Positions 63,248 through 64,000 of a stretch of 64,000 nucleotides of DNA are shown in pieces. Position numbers and translations under genes: made by a program. Numbering within the stretch: position 1 is the stretch's first letter; every line of letters begins with the position of its first letter. The stretch spans positions 83,141 to 147,140 of the forward strand of contig CAVXTL010000025.1 of the NCBI GenBank assembly GCA_963764665.1. Direction: 5' to 3'. Below the pieces are notes generated by a model. It searched no databases. It saw only the letters and a list, made by a program, of their open reading frames with translations, and was not told the DNA's origin. This stretch comes from JACVRW01 sp963764665. Its GTDB lineage: Bacteria; Actinomycetota; Thermoleophilia; Solirubrobacterales; Thermoleophilaceae.

Positions 63248-64000
63248 CTACCGCCGCCGGTTGTTTCGGGAATTCTTGTTGCTGCGGTGGATGGCCTCGA
63301 ACTCCTCGAGGCTGCGGCCCGATCCCACCGCCACGCAGGTGAGCGGCGACTCGGCCAGGTGCGCCGGCATCTGGGTCTCGTCGCGCAGGCGCTCGTCGAG
63401 TCCCTGCAGCAGCGCGCCGCCGCCGGCCAGCATGATGCCCCGGTCCATGATGTCCGAGGCCAGCTCGGGCGGGGTGCGGTCCAGGGTCTCCTTCACGGCG
63501 TCGATGATGGCCTGGAGGGTCTCCTCGAGGGCCATCCGCACCTCCTCGCTCGTGAGGATCACCGTCTTGGGCAGACCGGACACGAGGTCGCGGCCGCGGA
63601 TCTCGGCCTGCACCTCCTCGGCGAGCGGGAAGGCTGAGCCGATCTCGAGCTTGACCTCCTCGGCCGTCTGCTGGCCGATCATCAGCTTGTACTCACGCTT
63701 GACGTAGTTGATGATCGCCTCGTCAGCTCGTCGCCGCCGATGCGGATCGACTGGGACACGACGATGCCGCCGAGCGAGATCACCGCCACCTCGCTCGTGC
63801 CGCCGCCGATGTCCACCACCATGTTGCCCGTGGGCTCGCCCACCGGCAGCCCAGCGCCGATCGCCGCGGCCATCGGCTCCTCGATGAGGTAGGCCTGGCG
63901 CGCTCCGGCGGACAGGCACGCCTCCTCGACGGCGCGCTTCTCGACCCCGGTCACCCCCGAGGGCACGCACACCACCACGCGCGGGTGCGCCCAGCGGTTC
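63248..64000 (-). CDS. mreB: Actin-like MreB (partial), frame broken near 63721
   Basis: Bacterial actin that guides lateral wall growth. The gene enters from the right edge (NRWAHPRVVVCVPSGVTGVE) and ends at 63248. Motifs: VCVPSGVTGVEKRAV, the phosphate-2 loop VVDIGGGTSEVAVI, and the adenosine site GIMLAGGGALLQGLD. At about 63721-63726 the frame changes: DEL followed by DEAIINYVKREYKLMIG needs one additional base. A sequencing deletion is likely, since both sides are intact. Confidence 0.92.
   Translation of the reverse strand, partial: EPLGAPARGGVRALGGDRGREARRRGGVPVRRSAPGLPHRGADGRGDRRWAAGGRAHGQHGGGHRRRHERGGGDLARRHRRVPVDPHRRRRADEAIINYVKREYKLMIGQQTAEEVKLEIGSAFPLAEEVQAEIRGRDLVSGLPKTVILTSEEVRMALEETLQAIIDAVKETLDRTPPELASDIMDRGIMLAGGGALLQGLDERLRDETQMPAHLAESPLTCVAVGSGRSLEEFEAIHRSNKNSRNNRRR

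Overview
The window is a gene-dense, very high-GC bacterial chromosome segment with frequent GTG and TTG starts, few gaps over 100 bases and long runs of overlapping genes. Gene content (HadA/HadB-type dehydratase pair, mreBCD-mrdA-rodA-rng, hisIE fusion, HrcA-DnaJ) and base composition suggest an actinobacterium, most likely of the deep-branching Thermoleophilia (Solirubrobacter-like). That placement is inferred from gene order and protein style, not from an rRNA or marker tree. Most genes lie on the minus strand, so transcription mainly runs from right to left.

Reading from the right edge in the direction of transcription: (1) cell-shape genes mreB (partial)-mreC-mreD-mrdA-rodA, then rng; (2) a plus-strand Clp_N-only gene flanked by a pair of about 36-bp inverted repeats; (3) an EamA transporter, ribosomal genes rplU-rpmA, a divergent SDR/carboxymuconolactone-decarboxylase pair, then obgE, a lipoprotein, proB, a MATE transporter, proA, nadD and rsfS; (4) an odd locus where one open frame runs from a PD-(D/E)XK nuclease through a tRNA-Ala(GGC) gene into a Phd-type antitoxin; (5) ltrA and a molybdate locus (HTH-TOBE regulator, modA, modB, modC); (6) an epoxide-hydrolase-like gene, leuS, a membrane protein, a LOG protein, an Orn/Lys/Arg decarboxylase, and on the plus strand a deiminase-fold protein plus a carbamoylase; (7) the competence and replication block acylphosphatase-comEA-comEC-holA, an aldehyde dehydrogenase, a Tat-exported phosphoesterase, rpsT and murJ; (8) lepA, a sigma-70 factor, the dehydratase pair, hrcA-dnaJ-prmA, a lactate-oxidase-family flavoenzyme, yqeY-phoH-ybeY-era; (9) hisIE-trpE-trpG-trpD-trpC, then moxR, DUF58, a transglutaminase and an HtrA protease, then trpF and trpB (partial).

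Three global patterns stand out. First, at least nine conserved genes (DUF58, trpE, hrcA, the aldehyde dehydrogenase, comEA, acylphosphatase, the carbamoylase, a lipoprotein, mreB) carry one or two single-base frame breaks. This looks like indel error in the sequence rather than gene decay, because the second frame is always well conserved. Second, genes are coupled by four-base stop/start overlaps using all four possible codons: ATGA, GTGA, TTGA and, at three junctions, the rare CTGA. Third, three convergent gene pairs finish on the same palindromic CTAG, sharing a stop codon.

No CRISPR array, rRNA, prophage or transposase gene was seen. The most unusual loci are the nuclease/tRNA-Ala/antitoxin reading frame, the inverted-repeat-flanked Clp_N gene, the interruption of the trp operon by a MoxR-DUF58-transglutaminase-HtrA envelope module, and a dispersed hairpin with a conserved CGA loop.
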